From positions 25,676 to 89,675 of the forward strand of contig SUUE01000011.1 in NCBI GenBank assembly GCA_015062685.1: a stretch of DNA of 64,000 nt, in the 5' to 3' direction. The notes below the pieces were generated by a model that was given only the letters and a program-made list of their open reading frames with translations, ran no database searches and was not told the DNA's origin. Below, one piece after another: positions 16,801 through 29,805 of this stretch (position 1 is its first letter; each line of letters opens with the position of its first letter). This DNA is from Coriobacteriaceae bacterium. GTDB taxonomy: Bacteria > Actinomycetota > Coriobacteriia > Coriobacteriales > Eggerthellaceae. The position numbers and the translations under genes are program-made.

Positions 16801-19392
16801 ATGACCAGCTTCATCTCGAAGTCGGCCTGTCGCGGCCGACGCCCCGCCTCCCTCATCGGTTTCAGCGGTCGACAACGTCCGCAACTCGTGGCGCACCTTC
16901 TGCGCGAGCGCAACGTTGCGCGCTTCGTCGTGGCACCATGCGGCTACGGGAAGACGAGCGTGGCGGTCGAGTACGCCGAGACGATCTTCTCGTGGGCGCA
17001 CGTCTTCTGGATCAACTGCCAGAGCCCCTGCTTCGTGCGCGACCTCGACGCATCGTGCGTAGCGCGTTGTTGCCTCTTGTCCGACCAATCGGCACAGCTC
17101 GTGGTGTTCGACAACCTTCCCGCACTCGACCAAGCGCGGGCAGAACAGCTTTCCAAGGAAATTGACGCGCTGCTCGAGGAAGGTTGCGAAGTGCTGGCCA
17201 CCTGCTCCCCCACAGGCGACGCCTATGGGCTGCTGCAGCGGGACAGGCTGCTCCTGAGCGCACGCGACCTCCTGCTCAACGACGAGGAGCTCGACCTGTT
17301 GCGTTCCATGAGCGACCGCAGCGAGCAACCCGCATGCGACGTCACCGCCGCCCACCGCGTCCCGGCCCTGGTGTGGGGCGACGAGTCGCTCGCGAAAGCG
17401 GCTTTCCTCCAGGCCACGTTCAGCGCCGACGTGCCTGCCGATCTCGCGCTCGCGCTCGCCACGATGCACGTGCTCACGCGCGGACCGCTCGACGGGCTGC
17501 TCTCCTTCGGCATCCAGAGCACGCAGGCGCTGGAGGACTTCCTCGCGTTCTACCCCCACCTCTGCGCGAACTACGAGACGGGCCAGTTCGATTCTACCCC
17601 CTTCGATGCGGCAGATATCGCGCGCGCCGTGAAGAAGCGGATCGACGACCTCGTGAAGCAGTCGCGCTTCTCGAGCAAGTGCGAGCTCGCCTACGCGTGG
17701 GCCGACTCGCTCGTCGACCGAGCGCGGGCATCGGAACGCGCGTGCGATATTGTGCGCGAATTCTGCACGGCCAAGGAACGCCTCGCCTGGTTCGCGCGCC
17801 GCGCAGCAGACCTGATACGGCTCGGATCCTTCTACGGGTGCCACAAGCTCATCGAGTCCGTCCGGCCCTCGTTGGCGAAGGAACCCGTCTCCATGCAGGT
17901 GCGCGCGGCAGCGGTTGACGCCATCTGCCTCCACATGCTCGGCGACGCCGATTCGGCCCTGAGGCGCGCGAAACGCTACGGATTCGTCTCGACGACGGCG
18001 CACGAGGCGCAGATGTGCTGCCTGCTCCTGCTCGTGCGGTTCGGGAGCGGCATCGCGCGCCAGAACGCAGAGGACACCCTCCGGGCGTTCGCGGAACGGG
18101 CCGGGACGCCCGACGGCGAGACCCCGCTCGTCGAATGGGCCGCCCGCGCGCAAGTGGCCGCAGCAGACGGCATCGAGCAGCTCTGCTCGTTCTGGAAGAA
18201 GCAACGTAGCGCAGGGGCCAACGCGGACGCCCTGAACCTCACAGCCTCCTGGGCGCTCGACGCGTACAGCGCGCTCCCCTCCCATGAGGCGATCCTGGCC
18301 AGCAGCCGGGTTGGCAAGAGCATCCGCGAAATCGAGCAACACGTCAAAGGAGAGCTCGACGGTTCGGACGAACCGGGCGGCAGCTTCTTCGCATGGCTCG
18401 CAGGCTTCGCACTCCAGCACGCGCATTCGCTCAAGGCCATCGTCGACACGCCACCGCTTTCTGCCGTGTGCGCGCTCAAGCTGAGGAACGCGGAGATGTC
18501 CATTGCCGCCCAGCGGAACATGTTCGAGCGCGACGAGCGGAACAAGAGCGTGCTGCGCAGCAACTGGGCCGACACGCACCCCGACTCGCTCGCCCTCGGC
18601 CACACGAAGCAAGCCGTCGCGACCGCTCGGCGCAACGTGCCCATCCTGACCGTCAGGCTCTTCGGAAAGTTCGAGGCGTCTATCGGCAACGAACCCATCA
18701 ACCCGCTCCTCTTCAAGCGCCAAAACGTGAGCACGCTGCTCGCCCTGCTCGCGTACTACCGCAACCGCGAGGTCATGCGCGAGACGCTCGCGCAGTCCAT
18801 GTGGCCGAAAAGCAACTCGGACCTTGCGGTGAGGAACTTCTACACCGTGTGGAGCCAGCTGAGGAAGGCACTCGAACTCGACGATGGCACCTGTCCGTAC
18901 CTCATCCGGCACCAGTTCGGGTGCAGCCTTGATGCCCAATTCGTGCAGAGCGACATCGAGCGCTTCAACGAGATCTGCCACGAGCTGTTGTTCGGAACGC
19001 CCGACTTCCTCGAATGGCCCGTCATGTATTCCGAGATCAAGCGCGACTTCTCGGGCGACCTGATGCCGGGCGACAAATCCAACCCCCTGCTGGAAGCCAT
19101 CCGCAACGAATGCTCGATGCGCCTGATCGAGGCGCTCCTTTCCGCCACGCAGGCCATCGTCGATGCAGGAAGCCCCCAATGGGGCATCTGGTTCGCCCGT
19201 GAGGCGGTCGCGCGTGACCGCACCCGGGAGGACGCCTACGTCTCGCTCATGCGCGCCCAGATAGCCGCCAACCAGCGCACGGCCGCTATGATGACCTACA
19301 TCAAGTGCCAGCAAGCGCTCTCCGAAGAGCTTGGTATCGACCCTTCGTCAGGGGCGACATCCCTCTACAACGGCTTATTGGACGACCTGTGA
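16801..19392 (+). CDS. Large transcriptional regulator: P-loop ATPase plus winged helix and BTAD (SARP-like)
   Basis: 863 aa, cytoplasmic. The N-terminus (about 20-330) is a MalT/LAL-like ATPase with Walker A APCGYGKTS (about 45-53) and Walker B-like LVVFDNLPAL. The middle is helical, probably TPR-like. The C-terminus has a winged-helix domain (LFGKFEASIGNEPINPLLFK through SQLRKAL) and a bacterial transcriptional activation domain ending in CQQALSEELGIDPSSG. Unlike classical SARPs the DNA-binding part is C-terminal to the ATPase. ATG 16801 has GAAAGG upstream and lies downstream of a good promoter; the longer frame would overlap tkt. Target genes are unknown. Confidence 0.82.
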   Translation: MTSFISKSACRGRRPASLIGFSGRQRPQLVAHLLRERNVARFVVAPCGYGKTSVAVEYAETIFSWAHVFWINCQSPCFVRDLDASCVARCCLLSDQSAQLVVFDNLPALDQARAEQLSKEIDALLEEGCEVLATCSPTGDAYGLLQRDRLLLSARDLLLNDEELDLLRSMSDRSEQPACDVTAAHRVPALVWGDESLAKAAFLQATFSADVPADLALALATMHVLTRGPLDGLLSFGIQSTQALEDFLAFYPHLCANYETGQFDSTPFDAADIARAVKKRIDDLVKQSRFSSKCELAYAWADSLVDRARASERACDIVREFCTAKERLAWFARRAADLIRLGSFYGCHKLIESVRPSLAKEPVSMQVRAAAVDAICLHMLGDADSALRRAKRYGFVSTTAHEAQMCCLLLLVRFGSGIARQNAEDTLRAFAERAGTPDGETPLVEWAARAQVAAADGIEQLCSFWKKQRSAGANADALNLTASWALDAYSALPSHEAILASSRVGKSIREIEQHVKGELDGSDEPGGSFFAWLAGFALQHAHSLKAIVDTPPLSAVCALKLRNAEMSIAAQRNMFERDERNKSVLRSNWADTHPDSLALGHTKQAVATARRNVPILTVRLFGKFEASIGNEPINPLLFKRQNVSTLLALLAYYRNREVMRETLAQSMWPKSNSDLAVRNFYTVWSQLRKALELDDGTCPYLIRHQFGCSLDAQFVQSDIERFNEICHELLFGTPDFLEWPVMYSEIKRDFSGDLMPGDKSNPLLEAIRNECSMRLIEALLSATQAIVDAGSPQWGIWFAREAVARDRTREDAYVSLMRAQIAANQRTAAMMTYIKCQQALSEELGIDPSSGATSLYNGLLDDL

Positions 19393-19531
19393 TTCATGTG
19401 TCAAACGGTAAACGTAAGCATGTGCATTGGCTGCAGCGTTCGCGCGGGCACGGCGGTGGGAACAGCCGTTGTGCTAATGTGGTGAGCTGGTAATTCAAAG
19501 TCACCAATGCGACGATAAGGACCGCGAAACA

Positions 19532-22417
<2,886 letters not shown>

Positions 22418-22435
22418 GCGTCTAACCTACTGTCC

Positions 22436-22578
22436 GCCCTGTATACAAGCGTGAGGCGGCGGTGCCCGAGGGGGCTCAGCCTACGGCATACTCGGTTAGC
22501 TACATGAATGCTAAGTTAGTACCTGCGTAAGCGGCTGAGCCCCCTCGGGCACCGCCGCCTCACGCTTGTATACAGGGC
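22436..22578. repeat. Long perfect inverted repeat between secA and prfB
   Basis: Two arms of 46 bases (22436-22481 and 22533-22578) are exactly complementary, with a 51-base loop. The arm begins GCCCTGTATACAAGCGTGAG. It lies in the gap between the convergent secA and prfB genes. There is no oligo-T run at the ends, so it is not a textbook terminator, though such a stem could stop polymerase from both sides. The 182-base gap holds nothing else. Confidence 0.85.
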
Positions 22579-22600
22579 TACGCTCTTCCGCTTGAAGGAA

Positions 22601-23698
22601 TTATTGGGAGGCGCGCCATTTGTGGTAGGCGACCACGAATTCCTCGATGTCGCCTCCGAGGACGGCGTCGACGTTGCCGGTTTCGTAGTTGCTGCGCAGG
22701 TCCTTCACCATCTGGTACGGGTAGAGCACGTAGTTGCGGATCTGGCTGCCGAACGAGTTCTCCATCCGCTCGCCGCGCAGCTCGTCGATCTCGGCCTGGC
22801 GCTTCTGCTCCTCCAGCTCGTAGAGCTTCGCCTTCAGCACGCGGAAGGCGGCTTCCTTGTTCTGGAGCTGCGACTTCTGGTTCTGGCACGTGACGACGAT
22901 TCCCGTGGGCACATGCGTGAGGCGCACGGCCGAATCGGTCGTGTTCACGCACTGACCGCCCGGGCCGCTGGCGCGGAACACGTCGACGCGAACGTCGTTG
23001 GGGTCGAGATCAACCTCGATGTCGTCCGGCAGCACGGGCAGCAGCTCGACGCTGGCGAACGTCGTATGACGCCGGGCCTTCGCGTCGGTGGGGGAAATGC
23101 GCACGAGGCGGTGCACGCCTATCTCCGAGCGCAGCATGCCGTAGGCGTTGCGGCCCTCCACCTGTATCGTCGCGCGATCGATGCCGATGCCCTCGGCATA
23201 GGTGATGTCGAGCACCTGCAGCTTCCAGCCAGGCTTGTCCTCGACGTAGTGCGAATACATCTTGAAGAGCATGTCGGCCCAGTCGTTGGCCTCAAGCCCT
23301 CCCTGCCCGGGATTGACCGTGAGAATCGCATCCCCCTCGTCGAAGGGCCCGGTGAACCACGACGAGAGCTCGAGTGCGTCAAGCATGGTCGAGAGCTTCC
23401 CGCACGCCTCGGAGGCTTCGGCAGCGAACGCTTCGTCCTCGTCTGCCAGCTCAAACGCAGCCTGGGCATCTGCCAGCAGCTGCTCGGCGTCGGCGAACTC
23501 GCGAAGCGTGTCTCGCAAGTTGCCCGCCTTCTTCGAGACCGCCTGGGCATGTGCCGTATCGTCCCAGAACCCGGGACGAGCAGTCTCCTCGTCGAGCCGC
23601 GCGAGTTCGTCGGCCTTGTCGGCAACGTGAAGGTAACCCCGCGCGTCCTCCACGCGGGCACCCAGCTGCTCAAGTGTCTTTGCGTCAATCAATTCCAT
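22601..23698 (-). CDS. prfB: Peptide chain release factor 2
   Basis: 365 aa. It releases peptides at UGA and UAA. SGPGGQ (GGQ at about 247-249) is the catalytic loop for peptidyl-tRNA hydrolysis. The RF2 stop-codon tripeptide SPF is here SPT (about 202-204, in VRISPTDAKARRHTTF). The N-terminal region DARGYLHVADKADE is where E. coli prfB carries its programmed +1 frameshift; here the frame is continuous with no in-frame UGA, so autoregulation by frameshifting is absent. Last gene of the minus-strand housekeeping block. Confidence 0.95.
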   Translation of the reverse strand: MELIDAKTLEQLGARVEDARGYLHVADKADELARLDEETARPGFWDDTAHAQAVSKKAGNLRDTLREFADAEQLLADAQAAFELADEDEAFAAEASEACGKLSTMLDALELSSWFTGPFDEGDAILTVNPGQGGLEANDWADMLFKMYSHYVEDKPGWKLQVLDITYAEGIGIDRATIQVEGRNAYGMLRSEIGVHRLVRISPTDAKARRHTTFASVELLPVLPDDIEVDLDPNDVRVDVFRASGPGGQCVNTTDSAVRLTHVPTGIVVTCQNQKSQLQNKEAAFRVLKAKLYELEEQKRQAEIDELRGERMENSFGSQIRNYVLYPYQMVKDLRSNYETGNVDAVLGGDIEEFVVAYHKWRASQ

Positions 23699-23746
23699 AG
23701 CTTGTGCGAATCCAGGTCGAACGATGCGCGAAACGAGCTCGACAAC

Positions 23747-24232
23747 CTATTCGGCCTCTTCCTCGGACTGGCGGCTCGCCTCGAGAACGGCCTCACGATC
23801 GCCGAGCATGGCTGCCACGCGATCGGAGTACACTGCGCCCTCAATGCCGGCCTCAGCAGCCAGGTCCATGACGGGCGCATCGTTCCAGAGGGCCTCGAGG
23901 CGGTAGTACTCGCGCGTCTCGGGCTGGAACACATGCACGACGACGCTGCCGTAATCAAGCAGCTCCCAGGAACCGTCGCGCGTCTCCTCGCGATGGAGCG
24001 GCTTGATGTGCGCCTGCTCGCGCTCGGCTTCTTCGATGGCGTCGACGATGGCGTTCACCTGGCGGTTGTTTGCCGCGGTGACGATGACGAAGTACTCGGT
24101 GACGCTGATGATCTCGCCCACGTTCTGCACGACGATATCGGTTGCCTTCTTATCGTCGGCCGCACGCGCCGCGATGATCGCGTAATCGCGCGGGGTGAGT
24201 TCTTCGACGTTCGTGGTTGCGTTTTCGGCCAT
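23747..24232 (-). CDS. rsfS: Ribosomal silencing factor RsfS
   Basis: 161 aa. RsfS binds L14 and blocks subunit joining in starvation. Motifs: KKATDIVVQNVGEIISVTEYFVI, NNRQVNAIVDAIEE, and WELLDYGSVVVHVFQPETREYY with the conserved LDYGDVVVHVF-like strand. The C-terminus (about 118-161) is longer than the minimal family. ATG 24232 matches the family start; upstream in-frame ATG 24280 lacks homology. It follows the nadD-yqeK fusion, the usual neighbour order for this family. Confidence 0.93.
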   Translation of the reverse strand: MAENATTNVEELTPRDYAIIAARAADDKKATDIVVQNVGEIISVTEYFVIVTAANNRQVNAIVDAIEEAEREQAHIKPLHREETRDGSWELLDYGSVVVHVFQPETREYYRLEALWNDAPVMDLAAEAGIEGAVYSDRVAAMLGDREAVLEASRQSEEEAE

Positions 24233-24286
24233 GATGTTCAGTTTGCCTTTCTTCTCATGGACTGTACGGCATGCCGGCAAGCCGGC

Positions 24287-25675
24287 TTATCTCTTGTTCT
24301 TGTGCTTCTTTCCCGACACCGACCCGTCGCCAGAGCCGTGCTTCTTTCTGCGCGGCAGGCGCTCGGTGTAGGCATTCCAAATGCTTATCGTATCAGGATG
24401 GAGTGGCTTCCGCCGTTCGAACAGCAGAAAGACCCAATATTCATAGGTCTCGAAGTAGAGTTCGTCGAGCGTCGCCTCGCCAACGCGGGCCCTCAAATCG
24501 TCGATGCGGCCGAACTGCCTGTTCGGCTCGATGGCATCCGCGATGTAGAGCACCATATCAAGCGGCGTCATGTCGAAAGCGGCCGTGGTGTGACGGCTAA
24601 TCGCTTGCAGGACGTCGGCGGGAATCTGGGGGAACTCGCGACCCAGAGCACGAGCTGCAGTGATGCCGTGCAGCACGCCTGGCATCTTCTCGACGATGAA
24701 CGGGTCGATTTCACCCTCCATACCAAGCTCGCGCACGCGGGCGCGGGCCTGGTCATCGTCGTAGCCTTTGTCCCAGTCATGCAACAGCCCCGCCAGCCGG
24801 GCCTTGTCCACATCGACGCCGTATTCCTTCGCCAACTGCGCGCAGGTATCCGATACGCCCAGGCTGTGCTTGAAGCGCTTGGAAGACACCCTGTGCTTGA
24901 GCTCCTTCTTGCGCGCATCGAAGAAGGCGGTGCCCAGCGCGTCGCCGACATGTTCGCCCCCTGCGGCCGACGGACGCGCGGAGCGCGACCCTACAGGGTT
25001 TTCTGCAGCAGCGATATCGCTGGCAACGCCAAGGTCATCAACGGCGGTGAAATCATCGGCGATGGCCGCGGGAAGCAGGTATCGGACGGACTTGCCCTCC
25101 GAGATCCTTTGGCGGATATCGCTCGAGGAAACCTCGAGCGAGCTCACACGCACGAAATGCGCTTCGAAAGGCGCGGAGGCCCCGATGGTCTCGCGGAGCT
25201 CGTCAAAGCCCGCGGACCCCGGACGTCCGACGGCCACGGCCAAATGGGTGAGTCTTGCCATCTCGGCGCAATCACGCCATTTGCCAACCGTCGCCGCGCT
25301 GTCCGAACCCACGATGAAGTAGAACTCGACGTTCTCGGGATAGTGGTCGCGCAGCTGGCGCAACGTATCCACCGTGTAAGTGTCACCACCTCGGTCGACC
25401 TCGATGGAGCTGACATCGAAACGCGGGTTGTCGGAAACCGCGGTGCGCACTTGGGCAAGGCGCACCGAGGCAGCGGTGACCTCCTGATCGCGCTTGAACA
25501 CCGGGTTGCCCGTAGGGATGAAGAGCACCGCATCGAGGCACAGGGCCTCGCGCACCTCCTCGGCAATACGCAGGTGCCCGATATGGATGGGGTCGAACGT
25601 GCCGCCCATCAAACCCAGCTTCGCGGGCGCGCCATCGGCCCCCAGAGCGTCGAATCGCTCGCTGATTATTGTCAC
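24287..25675 (-). CDS. nadD: NadD-YqeK fusion: nicotinate mononucleotide adenylyltransferase plus HD hydrolase
   Basis: 462 aa. Residues about 18-210 are NadD: GLMGGTFDPIHIGHLRIAEE has the HxGH adenylyltransferase motif and VSSSDIRQRISEG the ISSTxIR motif; it makes deamido-NAD in NAD synthesis. After a linker (about 210-255) an HD domain of the YqeK type follows: RFKHSLGVSDTCAQLAKEYG, LAGLLHDWDKG (metal-binding HD) and HGITAARA. YqeK of other bacteria hydrolyses Ap4A. These are normally separate neighbouring genes; here one continuous frame joins them. The basic tail KKHGSGDGSVSGKKHKNKR is extra. GTG start with GGAG upstream. Confidence 0.92.
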   Translation of the reverse strand: MTIISERFDALGADGAPAKLGLMGGTFDPIHIGHLRIAEEVREALCLDAVLFIPTGNPVFKRDQEVTAASVRLAQVRTAVSDNPRFDVSSIEVDRGGDTYTVDTLRQLRDHYPENVEFYFIVGSDSAATVGKWRDCAEMARLTHLAVAVGRPGSAGFDELRETIGASAPFEAHFVRVSSLEVSSSDIRQRISEGKSVRYLLPAAIADDFTAVDDLGVASDIAAAENPVGSRSARPSAAGGEHVGDALGTAFFDARKKELKHRVSSKRFKHSLGVSDTCAQLAKEYGVDVDKARLAGLLHDWDKGYDDDQARARVRELGMEGEIDPFIVEKMPGVLHGITAARALGREFPQIPADVLQAISRHTTAAFDMTPLDMVLYIADAIEPNRQFGRIDDLRARVGEATLDELYFETYEYWVFLLFERRKPLHPDTISIWNAYTERLPRRKKHGSGDGSVSGKKHKNKR

Positions 25676-25741
25676 TCGTTAACTCCGTCCAAACTAAACT
25701 CAAATGGCGGGAATAAGCCCCGCCCGCGCCAAGGGCCGCCG

Positions 25742-27004
25742 TTACGCGCGCACTTGGCCCTCGCCGCGCACGACGTACTTGTACGACGTGAGCGCCTCGA
25801 GGGCAAACGGGCCACGAACGTGCAGCTTCTGGGTGGAAATGCCGATCTCCGCACCGAGGCCGAACTGGCCGCCATCCGTGAATGCGGTCGACGCGTTCAC
25901 GTACACGGCGGCAGCGTCCACCTGTGCGGCGAACAAATCCTGGGCGGCCGCGTCGGAGGCGACGATGGCCTCGGAATGATGCGTGCCGTACTCGTTTACG
26001 TGGCTTATGGCCTCCTCTACGCCGCCCACGCATTTGACGGCGATCTCGGGCGCCAGGTACTCGGTTGCCCAATCTTCTTCCGTCGCATGCTCGAGATCGG
26101 CGCCCTCGACGGCGAACGCGCACCGGTAAGCCTGGTCGTCGCAGTGCAGCTTCACGCCCTTCTCCGCGAGGTCTGCGAGCACGCCGGGCAGGAACGCGTC
26201 CGCCACGGAGGCGTCCACGAGCAGCGTCTCGGCGGCATTGCAGACGCCGTAACGGCGGCACTTCGCGTTCAGCACGATGTCGCGCGCCATGGCCAGATCG
26301 GCCGACTCGTGCACGTATACATGGCAGTTGCCCGTGCCCGTCTCTATGACCGGCACCTTGGAATGCTCGACGCAATGGTTGATGAGCCCCGCTCCACCGC
26401 GCGGCACGAGAACGTCCACGACGCCGTGCAGGCTCATGAGCTCGTCGGTCTGCGAGCGATCGGTCGACTCGATGCACTGGATGCACCCCGCAGGCAAGCC
26501 CGCGGAAACAGCCGCTTCGTGCAAGATGTCGGCAATGGCCTTGTTCGAGCGCTCCGCGAGCGACCCGCCGCGCAGCACGACGGCATTGCCCGCCTTGAGC
26601 GCGATGCCCGCGGCATCGGCCGTGACGTTCGGCCTCGCCTCGTAGACGACGGCCACCACGCCGAGCGGCACGCTCACGCGCTTGAGTTGAAGGCCGTTGT
26701 ACAGCTCGCGTTCGACCTGCACCTGACCGAGCGGGTCGGGAAGGTTCACCAAGTCCACGAGGGCATCGGCCATGGCGTTCACGCGCTTCTCGTCGAGCAT
26801 GAGGCGGTCGAGGAGCGACTCCTTGGTGCCCCTCGCGCGGGCGGCTTCCATGTCCTGCTGGTTAGCTGCGACGATATCGGCCGCATGGTCGCGCAGCGCC
26901 TGCGCCATCGACTCGAGCGCGGCGTTGCGCGCCTCCGTGCTCGCAAGCCCCACCTGTGCGCTCGCCCGCTTCGCGGCGCGCGCCTTCTCGGTTGCCTCAC
27001 CCAT
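25742..27004 (-). CDS. proA: Gamma-glutamyl phosphate reductase
   Basis: 420 aa. Second step of proline synthesis: NADPH reduction of gamma-glutamyl phosphate to the semialdehyde. Aldehyde-dehydrogenase fold with VPLGVVAVVYEARPNVT, GNAVVLRGGSLAERSN and the active-site region KCRRYGVCNAAETLLVD containing the catalytic Cys. ATG 27004 has GAAGGGA upstream. It starts 35 bases after the proB stop. Confidence 0.95.
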   Translation of the reverse strand: MGEATEKARAAKRASAQVGLASTEARNAALESMAQALRDHAADIVAANQQDMEAARARGTKESLLDRLMLDEKRVNAMADALVDLVNLPDPLGQVQVERELYNGLQLKRVSVPLGVVAVVYEARPNVTADAAGIALKAGNAVVLRGGSLAERSNKAIADILHEAAVSAGLPAGCIQCIESTDRSQTDELMSLHGVVDVLVPRGGAGLINHCVEHSKVPVIETGTGNCHVYVHESADLAMARDIVLNAKCRRYGVCNAAETLLVDASVADAFLPGVLADLAEKGVKLHCDDQAYRCAFAVEGADLEHATEEDWATEYLAPEIAVKCVGGVEEAISHVNEYGTHHSEAIVASDAAAQDLFAAQVDAAAVYVNASTAFTDGGQFGLGAEIGISTQKLHVRGPFALEALTSYKYVVRGEGQVRA

Positions 27005-27039
27005 GCGAATCCCTTCTCGTCGAGGAACTTCCAATTCGG

Positions 27040-28155
27040 TTAGCTGAATATTACCAGCTCGTCCCTATGCACCAGCGCTTTGTCCGCCATCTCGGCGAGC
27101 AGGCGGTTGCGCGAGAGCTCCTCGCGCGTGCGCCCGAGCGCGAGCTCGGCCTCGTCGCGGCTCGCAGACACGCGCCCGCGGGCGAACAGATAGCCCGCAC
27201 GGTCCTTGATGTCCACGATATCGCCTTCCGCGAAATCGCCTTCCACGGCGGCGACGCCAACGACGAGCAGCGAGCTGCCGTTCTTCTCGAGGGCCTTCCG
27301 CGCCCCATCGTCGACGACTATCGCGCCGCGGGCCGAATCGCCAAGCGCGATCCAGAGCTTGCGCGGCGTAATCTCGTGCATCTTGCCCTCGGCGGTGAAC
27401 AGCGTGCCGACCGAGCGGCCGGCCACGGCATCGACGATGGCGCCTTCTCGGCGGCCCGAGCACACCACGAGCGGAATGCCCGCCACGCCCAGCACGCGGG
27501 CGGCCTTGACCTTGGTGACCATGCCGCCGGACCCCATGGACGTCCCCGCATCGCCCGCCACCGAGATGATGCTCTGGTCGATGCGCTCGACGCGCTCGAT
27601 GAGCTTCGCGGCGGGGTCCTTCGAGGGGTTCGCGTCATACAGGCCCTCTACGTCTGAGAGGATGATGGCAAGGTCAGCGCCGATGAGGCACGCCACGAGG
27701 GCGCCGAGGGTGTCGTTGTCGCCGAAGCGGATCTGCTCGACCGACACGGTATCGTTCTCGTTCACGATGGGCACGACGCCCAGCTCGAGCAGGCGGTTGA
27801 GCGTATCGCGGGCATGCAGGTAAGCCGTACGGTCAGCCGTGTCGCGGCGCGTGAGGAGCACAGTGGACGTCGTGAGCCCGCAGGCATCAAACGCATCGCC
27901 CCAGGCGCTCGAGAACAGCCCCTGGCCCACCGATGCCGCCGCCTGCAGCGTCGGCATGTCACCCGGTCGCTTACCGCTCATGCCCAGGCGCTCGAGACCA
28001 CAGGCGATGGCGCCCGACGAAACGATGACGACCTGCCACCCCCGCTCGCGCACTTCGGCGACCTGCTTGGCCAGCGCCGAGAGGTACCCGTGATCGATGC
28101 GGCCCTCGGCCGTCGTGAGGGTCGAGGACCCGATTTTCACTACCAGTCGTTTCAT
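27040..28155 (-). CDS. proB: Glutamate 5-kinase with C-terminal PUA domain
   Basis: 371 aa. First, feedback-controlled step of proline synthesis. Amino-acid kinase domain: VVKIGSSTLTT at the start, VSSGAIACGLERLG, NENDTVSVEQIRFGDND and GTSMGSGGMVTKVKAA. The PUA domain (about 275-360) follows ITPRKLWIALGD. AGGAGG lies just before the ATG. Pairs with proA downstream. Confidence 0.95.
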   Translation of the reverse strand: MKRLVVKIGSSTLTTAEGRIDHGYLSALAKQVAEVRERGWQVVIVSSGAIACGLERLGMSGKRPGDMPTLQAAASVGQGLFSSAWGDAFDACGLTTSTVLLTRRDTADRTAYLHARDTLNRLLELGVVPIVNENDTVSVEQIRFGDNDTLGALVACLIGADLAIILSDVEGLYDANPSKDPAAKLIERVERIDQSIISVAGDAGTSMGSGGMVTKVKAARVLGVAGIPLVVCSGRREGAIVDAVAGRSVGTLFTAEGKMHEITPRKLWIALGDSARGAIVVDDGARKALEKNGSSLLVVGVAAVEGDFAEGDIVDIKDRAGYLFARGRVSASRDEAELALGRTREELSRNRLLAEMADKALVHRDELVIFS

Positions 28156-28173
28156 TCATCCTCCTGGATGAAG

Positions 28174-28285
28174 CGGGTGAGACACGGGGGTCAGGGCCCT
28201 TTGTCTCATCGCAACAGCTGTATCGCGCAAAGCGCGAAAACCTCAACCGATGAGACAAAGGGCCCTGACCCCCGTGTCTCACCCG
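28174..28285. repeat. Long perfect inverted repeat between obg and proB
   Basis: 38-base arms (28174-28211, 28248-28285) match exactly; the loop is 36 bases. Arm start CGGGTGAGACACGGGGGTCA, arm centre AGGGCCCTTTGTCTCATCG. The right arm ends 7 bases from the obg stop and the left arm lies just before the proB ribosome-binding site, so a transcript from obg into proB would fold it. Related GGGGTCAGG text occurs at 42086. No T-run and no transposase. Confidence 0.82.
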
Positions 28286-28292
28286 TCTCCAG

Positions 28293-29699
<1,407 letters not shown>

Positions 29700-29742
29700 C
29701 TATCAACCGAACGAGCACCGGGACGTTTCCGGGGCCCATTCT

Positions 29743-29779
29743 AACGAAAAAGCGCCCCCTGCCTGGCAGAGGGCGCTTA
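29743..29779 (-). terminator. Terminator of the rplU-rpmA operon
   Basis: On the minus strand AAGCGCCCTCTGCC and GGCAGGGGGCGCTT pair with one G-U wobble, followed by TTTTTCG. It lies 27 bases beyond the rpmA stop. A minus-strand TAGAAT just after it may be the -10 of a separate obg promoter. Confidence 0.85.
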
Positions 29780-29805
29780 GCTGCATGCGATGTAGTCGCT
29801 TCGGC

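Noticed and set aside
22436..22578. Insertion sequence bounded by inverted repeats
   Set aside because: Only 51 bases lie between the arms; no transposase or flanking target duplication is visible.
23620..23650. Programmed frameshift in prfB
   Set aside because: The region reads through as GYLHV with no UGA and no CUUUGAC site.
22592..27043. Plus-strand open frame of 1483 codons opposite prfB, rsfS, nadD-yqeK and proA
   Set aside because: It is antisense to five recognisable genes, has no family similarity, and crosses their boundaries; long stop-free antisense frames are expected in GC-rich codon usage.
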